NCBI GenBank assembly: GCA_003254885.1
Contig: QANT01001171.1
Coordinates: 1-64,000, forward strand
Reading direction: 5' to 3'
DNA: 64,000 nt
Source: Purshia tridentata
Taxonomy: Eukaryota; Streptophyta; Magnoliopsida; Rosales; Rosaceae
Part shown: positions 33,468-46,660 of the stretch, one piece after another
How the letters are laid out: each line of letters opens with the position of its first letter
How positions within the stretch are numbered: position 1 is the stretch's first letter
Program-made: the position numbers and the translations under genes
The notes under the pieces: generated by a model
The model's input: the letters and a program-made list of their open reading frames with translations, nothing else
What the model was told of the DNA's origin: nothing
Databases searched by the model: none

Positions 33468-36400
33468 GAGTAGTGCAAAAAATGTTCCCAAAATAAGGGA
33501 CTGTGTGGGAGGAGATGAGGTGGTCCAATGTTTTCCCATCTAATTCTCATTAATTCGTGTCTTAAAAGTAGTCCACCCATTCATCCATCCATCCATCCAT
33601 CCATCCAATATGGGACCGCATCTTTTCTTTTTCTTTTTATTTATGATGAGAATGAAAATATGCCTACTCCACGCGCACCCTTTGCATGCCTCTCATTAAC
33701 TCATTTCTTTAGTCCGTCCTCCACAAACCCTATCATCTATCACCACATTTTTCAAATCAATCTCCTGCCACATGCTCTTATGGAAATGACTTCTAAGTAC
33801 AAGGTTGTGGGCACTTTATAACTTATTTGGTCACTGAAATTTTTCTAGAAATTTTTATCAAACTTATTGATCTATTACACGATTGATTATGTCACATGAA
33901 AATAAAATTCGATTGTGAAAAATTTAAAATTGATTTATGTTGTCAGAAAGTCATGAACTTCATACAGAACATATGTATGCCTCCTCATGAAAAGAATTAT
34001 AGTTTTCTCAATTACCGACGCTAATTATTCTAAACAATTGTCATTCAATACCAATAAGAAATTTATTTTTATGGAATATATTATTAATAATACGACCGTA
34101 ACTCTCTTAATTTTGTTAAAGAATATATTGTAAAAACTTTTGAAAGACCAAATTGCTTTTAAAACATTGATCAAGAGATGCCATATAGGTCATAGGTTTG
34201 TCCTAGTTTGATTTTGAGGGCCCTAAAAAGTCACAAATCACATGTTTCTTTGATGTGGATGAAATAAAACTCTTCTTTCAAAATCTATTTTCAAAAATAA
34301 CTCAAAAGTTATAATTTCAAGTAGCCCATGTCATATTCAAAAATAAAAGGGTTTAATTGCATTTTCCATAACATGAAAATATAAGTGAATCACATCCAAG
34401 TAATTGTCTGAAAAGCTTTAATTTTCAACGCCAAGCATATGTTTCTCATATATACTTGCTCAAATGTGAGAGCGTGAGGCACACGCACCAGGAAATGAGA
34501 GTGAGAAAGCAGAGTCCCCACGCGGCTTTAATAATATGTGGTCTGTTAAAAGCAGGTGGTCCTATAACGAAGCTTTCTACGCCGCTTGCCATATATTTCT
34601 CCTTTTCTCTTCTCTTACTCTACACCTACACCACGCTGACCTCATACCCTCTTTTGGCTTTGGCTCTCCTCTTCCTGATTCTATCGTACGCACCCCCTGC
34701 GCAACTTAGCAACTCACCACTCCCAAACAACCCCTCTCTCGCTCACTCACTCCTCAGTTTTAACTATCATCAGAGCCTTACGTAACTTTCATTCAGATTT
34801 TATATGTTAATGGGTGTGCGTCCTACGCACCCCTCCCCCCATTCCTCATGACCTCAAGCCAAAAAAGAAAAGCTGTACGGACACCCCTGCTTTTGATGAA
34901 GGGTACCTATAAAAGGTTCTTTTTTTTTGAAGGGTCAATTTGGTGGACACCCATAAAAAACGGGGGAGGGGTGGTCAATTTGAACCGGGTTTTTGAAACT
35001 TGTAACTATGAGTTCTTAGGCCAGTAGGATGGTCCAAAGACCATGGTCGATGCGGTGCCTATTGCATGGACCAGGCTATGTATATAGTAGCCACTGTGCT
35101 TGGCGCAGCTTTTTGATCAGAAACAACAGGTTAGATCATCAGTTTTGTGATATGAATATGATGGAGTGGGAGTGGTCTGGAAATTAAAAGCCAAAGTAAG
35201 TAGATCCAAGGGGGTTTACTGCACTTTAGTTATTGTTTGGGGCCTTTTTTGGCCAATGGATTGGTGAGTATGGTGTGTGCCATTATGGTTGTAGGGACAA
35301 GATATATGGTGTATATGTAGTGTACTCTTTGCACTGGGGCAGCCACAGTCTAGAAGATAGGGTGTTAATGTAGAGACTGTTTGATTCTGAAGTGGGTTCA
35401 ATTGCAGCCTGAATTTGGGTTTGTCCACAAGCCTAATGAATAGTATTAATTAAACCATTGTGAATTGTTGAAGATACTATAAAAAATAAAAATAAAAAAG
35501 AGATTTTGCAAAGAGAAATGAGTCTTAATTGATGAGTTCTTCCACTTCCACCAAGATTCCATTTGATTAATTAATTCACCAATTTCTAGAATAGCTAGCT
35601 AGCTAGGCGCTGTTAACAAGCAGAGACTTTGAGTTACTTAAAAAAGATGTAACAGTGTTACAGTTACCAGAAATATTTAGCAACTCCATCGAGGTCATCT
35701 AAAACTTTCCAACAGAGCCAGTGATTGATTTGCTGCTATTATGGTCAAGGTTGTTTTCCTTTGTTTTCATACCACGGAATGTGAAACATATGAAGCAGAG
35801 AAAAACAAAGCCTTTGCAATCACAAAGGCAGCAGGGTTACTTATTTGGAGTACATGTTGTAACATTCTAGAGTTATAATCTTCAGCAAATTATCTATGTC
35901 AATTAACCACCCATCCCAAAACTTTATTAAATCTCTAGGTTTTACAAACTAGTCTTGGGTTTGAGGTCTTCAATTTTCATCTCCTCCTATTTTTTGTAGA
36001 GTGGATAGAGTTGCACTTGATTGTGTGCATGATAAAACTACTATGTTAGCTTGATATATATTGTTAATTTCATAACTTGGTCATGTTATAAAATTAGAAG
36101 GGTAAGAGCTTATTATTGTCAAAGACACCTCTAGATGTGTCATTGTTTGCTGTTAACATGGATTGTCCACCATTTAAATGAAAAATCAATAAGCTTTCGT
36201 GTGCAGGAAACTATATATATATAATTAATCATATATGTTATTTTCAAGGAATATTACAATAATATGAATAGAACCATAATTTATTTGACCTTCGCTACCA
36301 TGGAATTATGGCACAATATATGGTTATACCTTTTTCCCCCTTGCATGTCCTTATCATCCATAATTGTGATTAATTTCCACAATGAATTGAAACTCTTGAT

Positions 36401-39247
36401 CCTTTGGCATATATAATGACGGCTGCATGAAAAAAACAAATACCTTTGCCTCCCCCTTAATTCTTTACCAAGCCAAGATGTGACAGAAAACACTAGTCTT
36501 AATATATAACATATCACACGTAATTTAATTAATTAGGATAATAATAAAAAAACTTAAATTAACATACAAAACCGTTAATTAGGTCACTAAAAGAACCTGA
36601 ATAGATTAATGATTAATCAGATTAAAACTCAAGTAATACTTGTGGGTTGTTAAAAGCACAAAGTATCCATTATTTTTTATGGGTAACCATATCTTTACTC
36701 ATTTTTCTTTTATTCCTACTTTTGTGGAAAGGAGAAGAGAAAGAAAAAAATGATGAGCAATTTGGCACTACGAACGTTGTGTATAGTGCATAATGCACCA
36801 TAAAGCTAACCCACAAGGAAAATTTTGTTCATGGTGGGCCACCATTTATTGTATCAATTGACATGGAAGTCCAAAGCATAAGTTAAAAATGGCCCTTTTT
36901 TGTTTTCATAGCCGTTAAAATTAGACATCAAAATCTTCAACCATTTTGGTTCTTGAATGGACTGTCAAGATCGATCTGGTTACATGCTTTCTGGGGCATA
37001 TATTCACTACTAACCAATCAAATTAACAAGTCCTCCATTGAACCAATTAAGGGTCTAGATCGACCATCCATCAATTTGTGATATATATATATATATATAG
37101 TCCCTCTAGTCCACATGACTTATGGCAGTTAACAGACAAAAAGAAGCTAAGCTTTGCTTAGCCCTTTATTCTTTGAACACATAAATGAAAGTGAAAGAAT
37201 GGGATCTGATGATGACTAAAGCTCTGCCTCGATCTAAATCTTTTTCTTCTGTTTACATTACAAACTGTATATTCCTTGCTTCTTTAATTAGTATTCTTAA
37301 AAACGTTTATTGTCCCCACATCAAAAATGAGAAGTTTTACTTTATAATATATATCGTTTTGGTAGGGCTGAGTTTTTGTATTGAAATACTGTATCAATAC
37401 CGATACTGTACCGACATTATGGTATTATTTTTTATATCTGTACTATCAATACAGTACAGTACCGAACCGCCTAGCATCGATACCAGTATTGGTATGTAAA
37501 TCACCCTCCTCGAACCACTAAAATATCATACCGCATCTATATACCGCGATAGTCTACTGATATCATACAGAAAAGTCGATAACCGACCTTATCAATATTA
37601 GATCGGTATTGTTTTATTCTAATTTAATGTTGTTGGTATCAGTATCAGTATCTGTGTTGGCCTTTCGGTAAGATAACCCATACTGACCAATTCTTAGTTT
37701 TTGATATATATAACAATTATCAAATAATTTTTAATTAAATATTTAAGCTTCTACTTGGTATTAGAAATTTAGAACATACAAATCTACGTATTTGGAATCA
37801 TATTTTATTTTTTCTTCTAAGCCATGCATTTATGATTTGAATTTTGAATTGACTTTGCACAATGGGGACAAAAAAGTATTATTGTTGTACGGCATTACAT
37901 TATCTCTAAACTAAAAAAATGACCCAAAAGAGGCTTTTCCATTATTAAATAAAAATATATTTTAAATGCCAAAAGTTTTTTCTCTTACGTGCACTTGCTT
38001 AAAGATCTGATCATAACATACATGAAGTAGATAGAAAATAGGGGAGGACAAAGGTGGAACTAGGTCCAATTCAATAATATATATAAAGACAAGCTCAACC
38101 AAAAAGTAAAGTATAAAGGCAAAGGCAGATTGAAATTGCAGAAGACAGCTAGAATGGTACATTTCTTTGGAGAATAACTCTCTCTCTCTCTCTCTCTCTC
38201 TATATACATGTATTGTGTATATATATGCTGATATTAGAATGTTGACATTTAAAATAAATGAAATAATTTGCCTATATGACAATCGAATGATTGCATTAAT
38301 TCATTACATGCAGATAGATCGAGCTTTGGAATGTTGCAAATCCAATCCCATTTTCGCTTTATTAATTTATGTCTTCCTTGACAGAGTTCTGAAGGGTGTT
38401 TTTTTTCTTTATATACTTCCATATATCTCATGTTTGCAAAGCTTTTTAAGTGAAAGCCAGTTGTAATTCCAAAGGCCGATTAAGATTGGTACTCCATTTT
38501 GTACCGTTTGTAGAGAAACATATTTAAGATGGGGCATTTCTCATACTATCCTTCTCATAGAAACGACTAAAATAACCTTGCAATTACCCTTTTGAAACCA
38601 ATAATTAGGCATATAATGACAATATATCGATCAGAGTTCAATTTGCAAGTTTGACTAGCTATACACTGACCCTAAACCCGAAGAGCAACTTTGTCAAGTC
38701 CAAGTCTTAGCCACACCAAAAGTTTTTGCTCTAAGTAATATATACATGATCATGTCGCCCACAATACTACAAATGTGGAAATTTAGATAACAAATGCGCA
38801 CTTGTAAGATATCGATCTTAACCCCAAGCAAAAAAGTAATAATAAAAGAAACAAAGAAAAAGAAAGAAAGAAAGATATATTAACCCGATTTTATATAATT
38901 ATTGATCTTATAAGAAAGATGAGTCAGCAAGAAGACTAAAGTCAAAATAAATGACAAAAACCCAAAAGAAATAAGTAGCCTTTAGCTTGTTGTCTCATGT
39001 GCATCTGTCTCTCAACAACAGGAAGACTAATTTCATTTTTTCTTTCCACCCTGATATTTATGAATCTCACTAATAAGTTAATTTAGCTTGCATGTCTTCT
39101 TAATACAATAATCTTTTTGTGTTGGCAATTACAAGAAGTATCTTAAAGGACCTTGCTACCATTCCCAATTGGACGATTGTTCAAACTAATTAGCTTTTCT
39201 GTAAGAGACATATATATCTAATGAAAGCTACTCTTTTATGTGTATAT

Positions 39248-39267
39248 AATAATAATAATAATAATAA

Positions 39268-39294
<27 letters not shown>
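39248..39294. repeat. (AAT)n-(ATT)n palindromic microsatellite
   Basis: Seven or so aat units are followed directly by about eight att units. The two halves are reverse complements and can form a long, perfect AT hairpin. Confidence 0.9.
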
Positions 39295-39298
<4 letters not shown>

Positions 39299-42200
39299 AT
39301 ATGTATATATATATATATGCATGTATTGCAAGTGGGCTGCTTGACTTGAGTAAAACAAATCTTTATGTAAATATTAAAAGACTATGCATGTAGTAAAACA
39401 AATTACGTACCACCAATTTCCACAATGATTTTCACACTTGACTTTACATTTATATATCTATGTGTTATACCCATACTATAAATGAGTCTTGAAGAGAAGG
39501 ACCCAAGTGAGTTGTTCGGTTGACAATGCTTCATACAATCAACATTTCTTTTTTAATGGATATAATACGATTCAGCAAATTAAATACTAAGGGTATGTAC
39601 ATCTTTACTATTAGAGTACTCTACAATACCAATTAGTATTAATATCGGAATTTGGTATCCAATCATAGTCTTTCAACAAATTAATTATACACAAAATAAG
39701 TTATAAATTCACCATTTATTTGCTCACACGTGTATATATATATCCCAAAACATGCACAGCACTATTAATTTCCAATGCGCACTAGCTAGAATAATTCTTA
39801 CAACTATAAAGTTTGGTATAAAAGTTCACAAATTGTTTCTTATCTTATAAAAGAGTGGGTTAAAGTTTATGTCTTTATCTATATGAAATAATCATTATTT
39901 GTATTTGGCGTAAAATACAAAGTTATAATAATATCTATCTATTGTGAACAATGATGAAGGTTCAAATTAAGTGGATATCCATTTCAAGGAAAATTATGTG
40001 GACATTCTAACTCCAGCCTTTATTCTAATGATTTGAATCATCAATTTTTAAGATATATAATTCTTAATGAATTATTTAGTCCAAAGATCTGTCAAATTAG
40101 AAATCGTTTAATGATTTAATTATTATTGTTATTATTTTAATTTTATCAGGCAAATTGTTTTCCTTAAAAATCTAGCTATAAAGAACAGTTTTTCCTTTTA
40201 ATAATAATGATATATCTTAAATTAACACCCTCAACTGTAACCTTTATTTTTTTTAAAATGGGTAGAACCAAAATATAATCTATGCATTACTGTCAACATT
40301 AAGCATTCTGTCAAAAATCCCAAGGGTCAATTTTGTATTACTTTAATTTATTTGTGTTTTTACTAAAATGGGATTCAAATATAAAGTTCTTATTTGTTGC
40401 TACTTATACTCCTACATGCTAGTTCCTCTAAATAATCGAAAACATCTTTGTCAATGACCATCGGAAACTTTTAATTAGCAAATAAAAAAGCTATAAAGCT
40501 TAGCTTTTTCGAGAAAGGGTAGTTATCATATAGAAAGTGGTGGATGGTCCTTAAAGATTAATAAAAACGGAAGGGTTAAATGCTTTGGTTTGTTACCAAT
40601 AAAATTATATATGGAGAGGTTGCTATTTGCCAATGCAACTTGTACAAATGGTAGGGCTACAACACATATGGGTATACGAGACAAAACAATGTACGTGCAA
40701 GAATTAATGTTTAGTAAAACAATGAGGTAGGAGTGGTTTAAGTTTAGAGCCCATAGTTTCCTACACTTCTCCATCACTATGAAGTAAAAAAAGAGTAATA
40801 CTAGCTAGTTTTTATAGACAGCGCTTAATCACTACTGCTTAATTTTATTTCATATATATATATATTCCATCTTTTTAAATCTCATCTAGTCATCTCCATC
40901 TCGAACATCTCATCTATCTTACCTTATTTGATTCAATATATTGGTAACAAAATTAAACTTTTTGCTTATCTCCCTTCTTCCCTAACCAAAAAACAGAAAA
41001 AAAATTTCTTATAAAACTGTCATAAGTTTAATTAACCACTTAAATTCTTCATCTAAACGAGAGCAAGTTCAATTATATAATAGACCTATTCAACTATAAG
41101 GTCTCAGTGTTATTTGTAGTAGATCGACCACTCACTTATATGTAGTAGTATTTTTTAATTATGTGGGTTCGAATTATATAACTTCAACATAAATAATAAT
41201 TGATGCATGTAGTATTATTGATAAACAAAAACTAACCTCTCCCAGCCCTTTGAAGAAAGAAAATAGGGTGCTATATATTCAGTAAATATTTGTCCTGAAA
41301 ACAATGACAAAAAACAAATTGTGTCTATCAGTTGTACCTTATGATCCTAGCTAGCTAGGGTATAGTAGCTAGTACTAGTGCTGATCGAAAGAGGTCCAGG
41401 GATAAGTGTGGAAGGACAAAAGACCCCACCCCACCCTTAAAAGCTTTACATTTAGGACATGCATGTTGATGAATTATTGTAGTACTGTACAAAATTTTCA
41501 TGGACTGACCCAGGTTTACTATATAGTATATATAGTCATGGTCAAGAGCTGGTAGAAGAAGAAATTCCTAGTTTGATCTGAAATAAATAAATATATAGTA
41601 AAACAATTAATAGGAGATTTTGCTTGCTTAACGACTGACTATAAGTACTAGTTTTAGAGATTTTAGGCGTACAGAATAGGACCTCATACCTAATCCCATG
41701 AAGGTGTTATATGTCTTTGTTGACTAAAGAATTGGATTATGGGAATTAATTATCACCAACAAACATCGACTTGGGATATCCAGAATCACTTGAAGATTGA
41801 TATAAATGATTGGTACTATAACTATGGATTTTGCCAAGCAACTTCTATACGTAACAAAAAGATTAATGAAGTTGACTAATCTTGCAGGCATCCCCAACTT
41901 AATTATTATGCACAAAAGTACTTTAATTAACTTACTAATTAGATCACTTTAAATAATGTTGCAATATTTTATTTACGATCTCCATGACTTCATGCTTGAT
42001 CTTGCTTTTTTTCTTTTATCCAATAAAGAAAATAGTACAATACTTAATGATATTGGAAAACCTCGTGGAACACCCATATATATATGCTATAGTGTTACCA
42101 AACAACAATGGATAATTAATGAACAAAAGAAGGTATAATAGTATGCACATTGACAACTTTATGATCGATCCATATATCCACTGCAGCATGAATACCAACA

Positions 42201-43518
42201 TGCAACATAATTTCCCTTCACGATAAACATGCTTAATTAGTCTGAGAACACTACGTAGTTGACATAACAAATAATTAAAATCATGGATATAAGAGTTGGA
42301 ATATGCCATGGAAGAAAAATTAAGTTTGTGATTAAGAATATTTATAATTAGTCCACAAAGAACAGAATATTAATAAGTACTATAACTTAGCCCTGACCAG
42401 ATGAATAATATCCAAGCCTAAAGCCTAAGCAACACTCAGGGTTTGGAGTCTCTTGTCTCTTGAGTCAAGATGGAGTTAGCGAGCTTTGATCATGAGATAA
42501 CATTGAAGTGTTGGTGTCGTAAAAGCGCTTTTAAGCCTTCTAAAAGCACTGTCAAACAATAATTCATTACTTAGTTTTTATCACCAATTCGGGATTATAT
42601 TATATTCATATCTTATATGGGCTCAAACTCTTAGTTGAACTAGTTTTCTTGTCCAACTGGAAACAGGGCTTAGTCATGGTAAGCAAGGTTTAGAAAGGAA
42701 GCCCATAATATACAGATCCATACACCATTGGCCCCATCTTCTCTTCCCAGCAGAACAAAAGGAACATTAATTAGAGATTGGACCCATTATTTTTTTTCTA
42801 TTTATTTATCATCTAATTAAATTATTGCTTAAATGCTTTAAAAAAACTTACTATGTGAACACAATAAGAGTAGGTACCATAACAAGTTCCTTCATCCTGA
42901 CGTTTCCAAGAATCAAATGGGATTAAAATTTTTTTTTTTTTTTTTTGGAAAGGATTATACTGTTTTTTATTCCCACCTCTTCTGGACAAATTGCAGGGCA
43001 AATTAGATGGTGAATATCTCATCCCATCAAATGGGATGAGAGTACCTCTTAAATATCTCATCCCACAAGACACATCAAATTGGGACCCAAAGGCACTATA
43101 TGCACATTGGTCCCCTCTAGCAGAAGGACAAAAAACCTTGCTGGGAGGAAAGCACCTACCGTCTATTTCCACAATTCACAACACAACAATTGATTAATCA
43201 CAAGTTCACAACACAACAAAACATGAAAAGGGTCCCCTGCCAATTACATTTGAACCACATACAAACATAACAATCAGATAAGAAGGTTTCTATCAAATGC
43301 CAATTCAGATAGACATATATATGATGGGAAAACATGAAAGCTCCATCCAGAAAATTTGAACTTTCTTTCTTTGACATTGAGTCTCAGAGGGTCATATCCA
43401 CCTTGAAATATATACTTGCATACAAACATTTCACTGTCATTGAATTTTCTGCAACCTGAAATAAGTTTGAGATCAGCACCATATTGCAGCATATGACTAG
43501 AACTTCAATTAAGGATCA

Positions 43519-45289
43519 GTGTGCTTTCTGCTCATGGCAATGACTCAACTATGCTTTTCTGCTTCCCTGTCTTACATTTCTTGCTTTCCAAGAAATGCAA
43601 CTCTTAGTTTCAACACAATCCAATGCCGTGTTAGCCCAAAGGAGACCAGTGAACTTTCTGATAATGGGTTGGCTAGTTTTCCTGAAAGGCATCCTCATAG
43701 AAAATCAGCTACTAGTACCAAGGCTCCACCTCCTAGACCTCACCGGATAATCTTGGTTAGACATGGGCAGAGTGAAGGAAATGTCGACGAGAGTGTTTAC
43801 GCAAGAGTTTCTGATCCCAAAATTGGACTTACAGATAAAGGGTGGGCTGATGCTGAGGAATGTGGGAAGAGGATCAGGAAGTTGATTGAGAAAGAAACAG
43901 GGCAGAATTGGAAGGTCTACTTCTATGTGTCTCCTTATAGAAGGACAGTTGAAACACTGAAGGGTTTAGGCCGCGCATTTGAGCGCTCAAGAATAGCTGG
44001 CATGAGAGAAGAGCCTCGTCTAAGAGAGCAAGATTTTGGTAAGTGTCTTTTTATCTGTGCTAGCTAAGCCCCTTTTCCCAATTTACCAAAACAACAGGAA
44101 CACCATCATGACCTTATTAGATAGCTCTATACTGGTTTAGTTTTTCTCAATCTGCATCAAACAAGAAAATTTTGACTGATTTGGATTCGTTACATTTTTT
44201 ATGAAAAGGGAATTTTCAGGATAGGGAGAAGATGAAAGTTGAGAAAGCCATTCGAATGCTTTATGGTCGATTCTTTTACCGGTTTCCTAATGGGGAATCT
44301 GCAGCTGACGTTTATGATAGGATTACAGGTAGCTTTTCGAATTTGTCAAATTATTGGTTCACTTTGAAATTTTGAATTTAGGACAAAGTGTTTGAGATAA
44401 TGTACATGTCTGAACAGGATTCAGAGAAACATTGAGAGCAGACATTGATATCGGACGGTTTCAGCCACCAGGGGAGAGAAACCCAGACATCAACTTAGTG
44501 ATAGTTTCACATGGTCTAACACTCAGAGTGTTTCTGATGAGATGGTACAAATGGACAGTGGAACAATTTGAGAGACTGAATAACTTCGGCAATGGAAGCA
44601 TGGTTGTTATGGAAAAAGGTTATGGTGAAAGGTAATCAATCCTCTACTTCTTACAAAAATACAGGAACACAGGATCAGCATTCGGCATCCTTCCTTTTAA
44701 TGCTTGCTGCATTATAGAAATCTGTTAGAGTAGTACTCCTTTATTGACTTTCATATGCAATGAATTGTGTATTATATAGCAATTCCAAACTATGTGTCAC
44801 TCTACGAGTTTTGGAATTGACAAGATTTAAATAAATGAAAAAACTGACACATTTTTAGTGAACAAATTTTGGTGAGTAGTAATACGCGTTATATAATACA
44901 ACATTAACAACAATATTCTAGAAATCTGTTTTTGGAACATAGGATCCAAATTTGTTGAATTCCTACTCTCTAATATCTACAGGTACAGCTTATTGGTGCA
45001 CCACACAGAAGAAGAGCTAAGAGAGTTTGGATTGACAGATGAAATGCTGATTGATCAAGAATGGTAAAAGCTATAGAACTTCATATCTTGCTCTTACATG
45101 CATTCAGAAGTTCATATAATAATGAGCTCTTATTTCTGTTTAATCTCACCTGGGTGTTTTTTGGTTTCTGATAATACAAGGCAAAAATATGCAAAACCGG
45201 GGGAGCTGAACTATGATTGCCCGATTGTAAATTCCTTCTTCACCCACTTTGGTGATGACGATGATACAACTAGCACACTCTATAGTTGA
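43519..45289 (+). CDS. Phosphoglycerate mutase-like protein of the AT74 type (histidine phosphatase fold, 5 exons)
   Basis: Exons 43519-44038, 44209-44328, 44418-44631, 44983-45063 and 45181-45289 join through GT-AG introns to give 347 residues. The first 60 or so residues are Ser- and hydrophobic-rich and look like a plastid transit peptide. The catalytic RHG motif is at 80-83 (LVRHGQSEGN), with supporting residues in SPYRRTVET and the second catalytic histidine in IVSHGLTLR. The product belongs to the histidine phosphatase superfamily and matches Arabidopsis AT74-like proteins. The family is named for mutases, but many members are phosphatases, and the substrate of this branch is unknown to me. 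A second in-frame ATG at 43534 (MAMTQ) could be the true start. I judge the gene intact. Confidence 0.92.
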
Positions 45290-45719
45290 AGTAAGAATCA
45301 GCATTTCACCATGGAATGGAAGCCGGGAGCTGAGTATCAACAACAGTCTATATAGATAACCATGCTTGGTCAGGCTCAGAGCCTCAGATGATATATATAC
45401 TACCTGGCCTAGAAGCTGTGGTATGTAATATATGGAAGTGAAGGAAACCAGTGGATTGTTTCTCAATCACATCTTTCTTTTTCAATTTCTTGATTCTTCT
45501 TTTTTTCTTGTTCTGAAAGGCAGCAGAGATGTAGAGAAAAACATTAAATTGCATAAAAGTTAGCTGAAAGAAACATTAAATTCTTTATTTAAGGAAACCC
45601 CAAATTGACACCTCCTGTTTTGATGTTGTTTTCTATATAATAGTTTCTCCACATGCATTGTTTAGAACTTACCTTAGAATTAGGATAAAATGTGTCTGTT
45701 AGCTTGTTAGGTTTCTACC

Positions 45720-45839
45720 CTAGGAAGCACCGACACCGATACGGGTACGGCGACAGGATACGTATCGGACGCGTGTCCCGGCGTGTCGGAGTGTCGGACA
45801 CCTGACACTCCACCTCTTTGGAGTGTCGGTGCTTCCTAG
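45720..45839. mobile_element. Short MITE with near-perfect inverted ends (120 bp)
   Basis: The ends ctaggaagcaccgacac and gtgtcggtgcttcctag are perfect 17-bp inverted repeats. The 8-bp direct repeat tttctacc flanks it at 45712-45719 and 45840-45847. An 8-bp duplication fits the hAT superfamily; 9 bp is possible if the terminal g is shared. The interior is GC-rich and full of gtgtcgg and gatacg words, unlike the surroundings. Confidence 0.88.
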
Positions 45840-46055
45840 TTTCTACCAAATCTGTCTGCAAAAAAAATTATATTGAGCTTCATTGATTTTGGTTGGTAAT
45901 AATTTTTTGGGCACACAGCTTATGCCAACTCTATCAACTCATTCATCTCCAAAAGGTTTTTTTGGTTCAGGTCCTGAGGATTGAGGAAGATGATGTGAAC
46001 TCTAAAATAAGAAAAGAGCCTAAAAGGTGCTGAAAATATAAAAATATGAACAAAA

Positions 46056-46128
46056 TGGAGATGCGGGGTATCGATCCCCGTACCTCTCGCATGCTAAGCG
46101 AGCGCTCTACCATCTGAGCTACATCCCC
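46056..46128 (-). tRNA. tRNA-Ala (anticodon AGC)
   Basis: A 73-nt gene on the minus strand with 5' end at 46128. The acceptor stem ggggatg pairs with catctcc (one G-U pair). The A box is tagctcagatgg. The anticodon arm is cgctt-agc-atgcg with anticodon AGC. The T arm contains ggggatcgatacccc, and the discriminator base is A. There is no intron and CCA is not encoded. A tttt Pol III terminator follows immediately (46055-46052). The sequence reads as a fully intact cytosolic plant tRNA-Ala. Confidence 0.97.
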
Positions 46129-46406
46129 TTAACGGGTGGTATTGTCGAGTTCATCATACTTATACGGTTTTAAATACATCTTATTGCATAAAGGTCTATT
46201 TGGGATCATTAATTTCAAGCTTAGGAATTTAACTAATATTATATAATTAAATTGTTATAATAGTTATAATACATATATATTTTTAGGGCAATGTTACTTC
46301 CACTTCTCAGTAAACTTATGGTTATCCTACTATGAAAGTTTTGTAAACGATAAAGTATTAATTTAGAGGTCTACTGCAATAAAGTGAGAGACTGAGAGTG
46401 TCCTAA

Positions 46407-46660
46407 TCAGAGGCGGATAATGGACTAAGAGGGGACATGACCCCCGCAAACTTTTGTTAAAAAAAACCATTATAAGTTGTAGAATACAATGTGTAGGGCA
46501 TATTTGTTGCTTGTAATTACATTTTTTCTTGTGTTTGTTCAAGAAAAAATTATAACTTTTATCCAGTCAAGTTCCCTAGGCCACCGTACTATGGTAGTTA
46601 TCGTGGACCTGCAGCATTTGGACCACCGCCAGAGCATCAGACTGTAGCACCAAGTTGAAG
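46407..46660 (+). other. Possible truncated hAT end followed by an exon-like fragment
   Basis: cagaggcggataatgg at 46407 resembles the outer end of the hAT element at 59064 (cagtggcgg). It is followed by a gacccccgc stretch as in that element. Further on, an acceptor-like ccag precedes an open stretch reading FPRPPYYGSYRGPAAFG and ending at tga near 46659. I found no opposite end, so this may be a broken element or a chance likeness. Confidence 0.25.

Larger units (their letters stand above)
31909..43518. other. 11.6-kb gene-free region upstream of BEL1
   Basis: No gene is supported. The left end holds the BEL1 leader and promoter, with GA and CT tracts. Further on are a 135-bp tandem duplication (33203-33467), a (CATC)n run (about 33577-33606), a possible element rich in gatac/gtatc words (about 37365-37690), a (TC)n run (38178-38203), an AAT/ATT palindrome (39248-39294), many TA runs and a small hairpin at 43017-43041. 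The rest is AT-rich with no coding signal. The length may reflect long-range control of BEL1. Confidence 0.5.

Noticed and set aside
43017-43041. Hairpin ctcatcccat-caa-atgggatgag
   Set aside because: The short perfect palindrome is real, but no element boundaries, further copies or precursor-like extended stem are visible.
31909-43518. Conserved plant microRNA precursors in the BEL1 upstream region
   Set aside because: I looked for remembered mature sequences of the common families by eye and saw none. This is not exhaustive.
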